Part shown: one piece after another, positions 63,592 through 64,000 of the stretch
Layout of the letters: each line of letters starts with the position of its first letter
Position numbering within the stretch: the first letter of the stretch is position 1
Source of the DNA: Salinirubrum litoreum
Lineage (GTDB): Archaea > Halobacteriota > Halobacteria > Halobacteriales > Haloferacaceae
DNA: 64,000 nt
Direction: 5' to 3'
Assembly (NCBI RefSeq): GCF_020567425.1
Contig: NZ_JAJCVJ010000002.1
Span: 599,068-663,067, forward strand
Made by a program: the position numbers and the translations under genes
The notes under the pieces: generated by a model
What the model saw: only the letters and a program-made list of their open reading frames with translations
The model's database searches: none
Told to the model about the DNA's origin: nothing

Positions 63592-64000
63592 ATGCAGACA
63601 CTCCTCCTCAACAGCGAGGACGTTCACCGGAACACGCAGATGCCCGAGTTGATCGCGGCAATCGAGGACGCCTTCGCCGCCTACGAACGCGGCGACGCGC
63701 AGATGCCCCCGAAGTCGTACATCGACCTCCCGCAGTACAACGGCGACTTCCGGTCGATGCCCGCCTATCTCGACGCGGGCGACTGGGACGCCGCCGGCAT
63801 CAAGTGGGTCAACGTCCACCCCGACAACCGCGAGGAGTACGACCTCCCGACCGTGATGGGGACGATGATCTACTCCGACCCCCGGAACGCGTTCCCGCTG
63901 GCGGTGCTGGACGGCACAGAACTCACCATGCAGCGAACCGGCGCGGCGGCGGCGGTCGCCACCGACCACCTCGCAGTCGAGGACGCCTCGTCGCTCGGGA
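63592..64000 (+). CDS. Ornithine cyclodeaminase / alanine dehydrogenase (mu-crystallin) family enzyme, 3' end missing
   Basis: The frame opens at ATG 63592 and runs to the window edge, giving 136 residues. The sequence MQTLLLNSEDVHRNTQMPEL, then MPPKSYIDLPQYNGDFRSMPAYL, GIKWVNVHPDN, LPTVMGTMIYSDPRN and LDGTELTMQRTGAAAAVATDHLA is typical of the mu-crystallin/ornithine cyclodeaminase family; archaeal relatives include NAD-dependent alanine dehydrogenases. The Rossmann domain and the rest lie beyond the window, so the substrate cannot be settled. Confidence 0.88.
   Translation, partial: MQTLLLNSEDVHRNTQMPELIAAIEDAFAAYERGDAQMPPKSYIDLPQYNGDFRSMPAYLDAGDWDAAGIKWVNVHPDNREEYDLPTVMGTMIYSDPRNAFPLAVLDGTELTMQRTGAAAAVATDHLAVEDASSLG

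Overview
The window is chromosomal DNA from a halophilic archaeon (class Halobacteria). The evidence is the very high GC content, the strongly acidic proteins, many TATA-like motifs placed about 27 bases before start codons (leaderless transcripts), an archaeal RNase P RNA, a thermosome subunit, archaeal-type Pus10 and GAPDH, an HMG-CoA synthase for isoprenoid lipids, a PGF-CTERM protein, pilin-type signal peptides and carotenoid genes. I could not fix the genus. Most of the content is housekeeping mixed with a large load of secreted or surface proteins. I see no transposase, integrase, CRISPR array or tRNA.

Layout. 1-8.9 kb: a partial beta-propeller-like protein, an arylsulfotransferase-like protein, a NUDIX hydrolase, a CPBP membrane protease, an AMMECR1 protein, a permease/M20 peptidase pair and an HTH-10 regulator. 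9-11.7 kb: rnpB, a repeat-filled gap and HMG-CoA synthase. 11.8-17.7 kb: two giant pilin-leader surface proteins and a DUF2150 protein. 17.7-20 kb: a second repeat-filled gap and Pus10. 20-30.5 kb: two subtilases (one of 1941 residues with PGF-CTERM), a DUF4112 protein, a membrane winged-helix regulator and a BGTF-type surface protein. 30.7-36.3 kb: a YdjM-like hydrolase, endonuclease III, an RDD protein, a 33-bp palindromic tandem array, an ABC-2 exporter and an MFS transporter. 36.3-37.1 kb: a third repeat region. 37-46 kb: an Asp-box propeller, a GT2 glycosyltransferase and three tandem paralogous secreted proteins. 46.4-53.5 kb: uvrA, sepF, a lipoprotein, type II GAPDH, an aminopeptidase and a coupled unknown gene. 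53.5-64 kb: a fourth repeat copy, a 5'-nucleotidase-like secreted protein, a ROK kinase, a Brp/Blh-like plus CrtI-like carotenoid pair, an AIM24 protein, a small acidic protein, the thermosome and the start of an ornithine cyclodeaminase/alanine dehydrogenase family gene.

The most unusual content is non-coding. A composite dispersed repeat occurs four times (near 9.5-10.3, 17.8-18.7, 36.4-37.1 and 53.5-53.9 kb). It consists of a GC-rich module A, a middle module B and a hairpin-forming module C with imperfect inverted ends. A second find is a 21-bp dyad, GGCTCA-N9-TGAACC, placed 42-45 bases before two start codons: that of the membrane winged-helix regulator and that of a small leader ORF overlapping the BGTF surface-protein gene. 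This suggests a two-promoter regulon. A third is the tandem trio of secreted paralogs at 39.4-46.0 kb, which share a two-cysteine C-terminal domain of about 135 residues.
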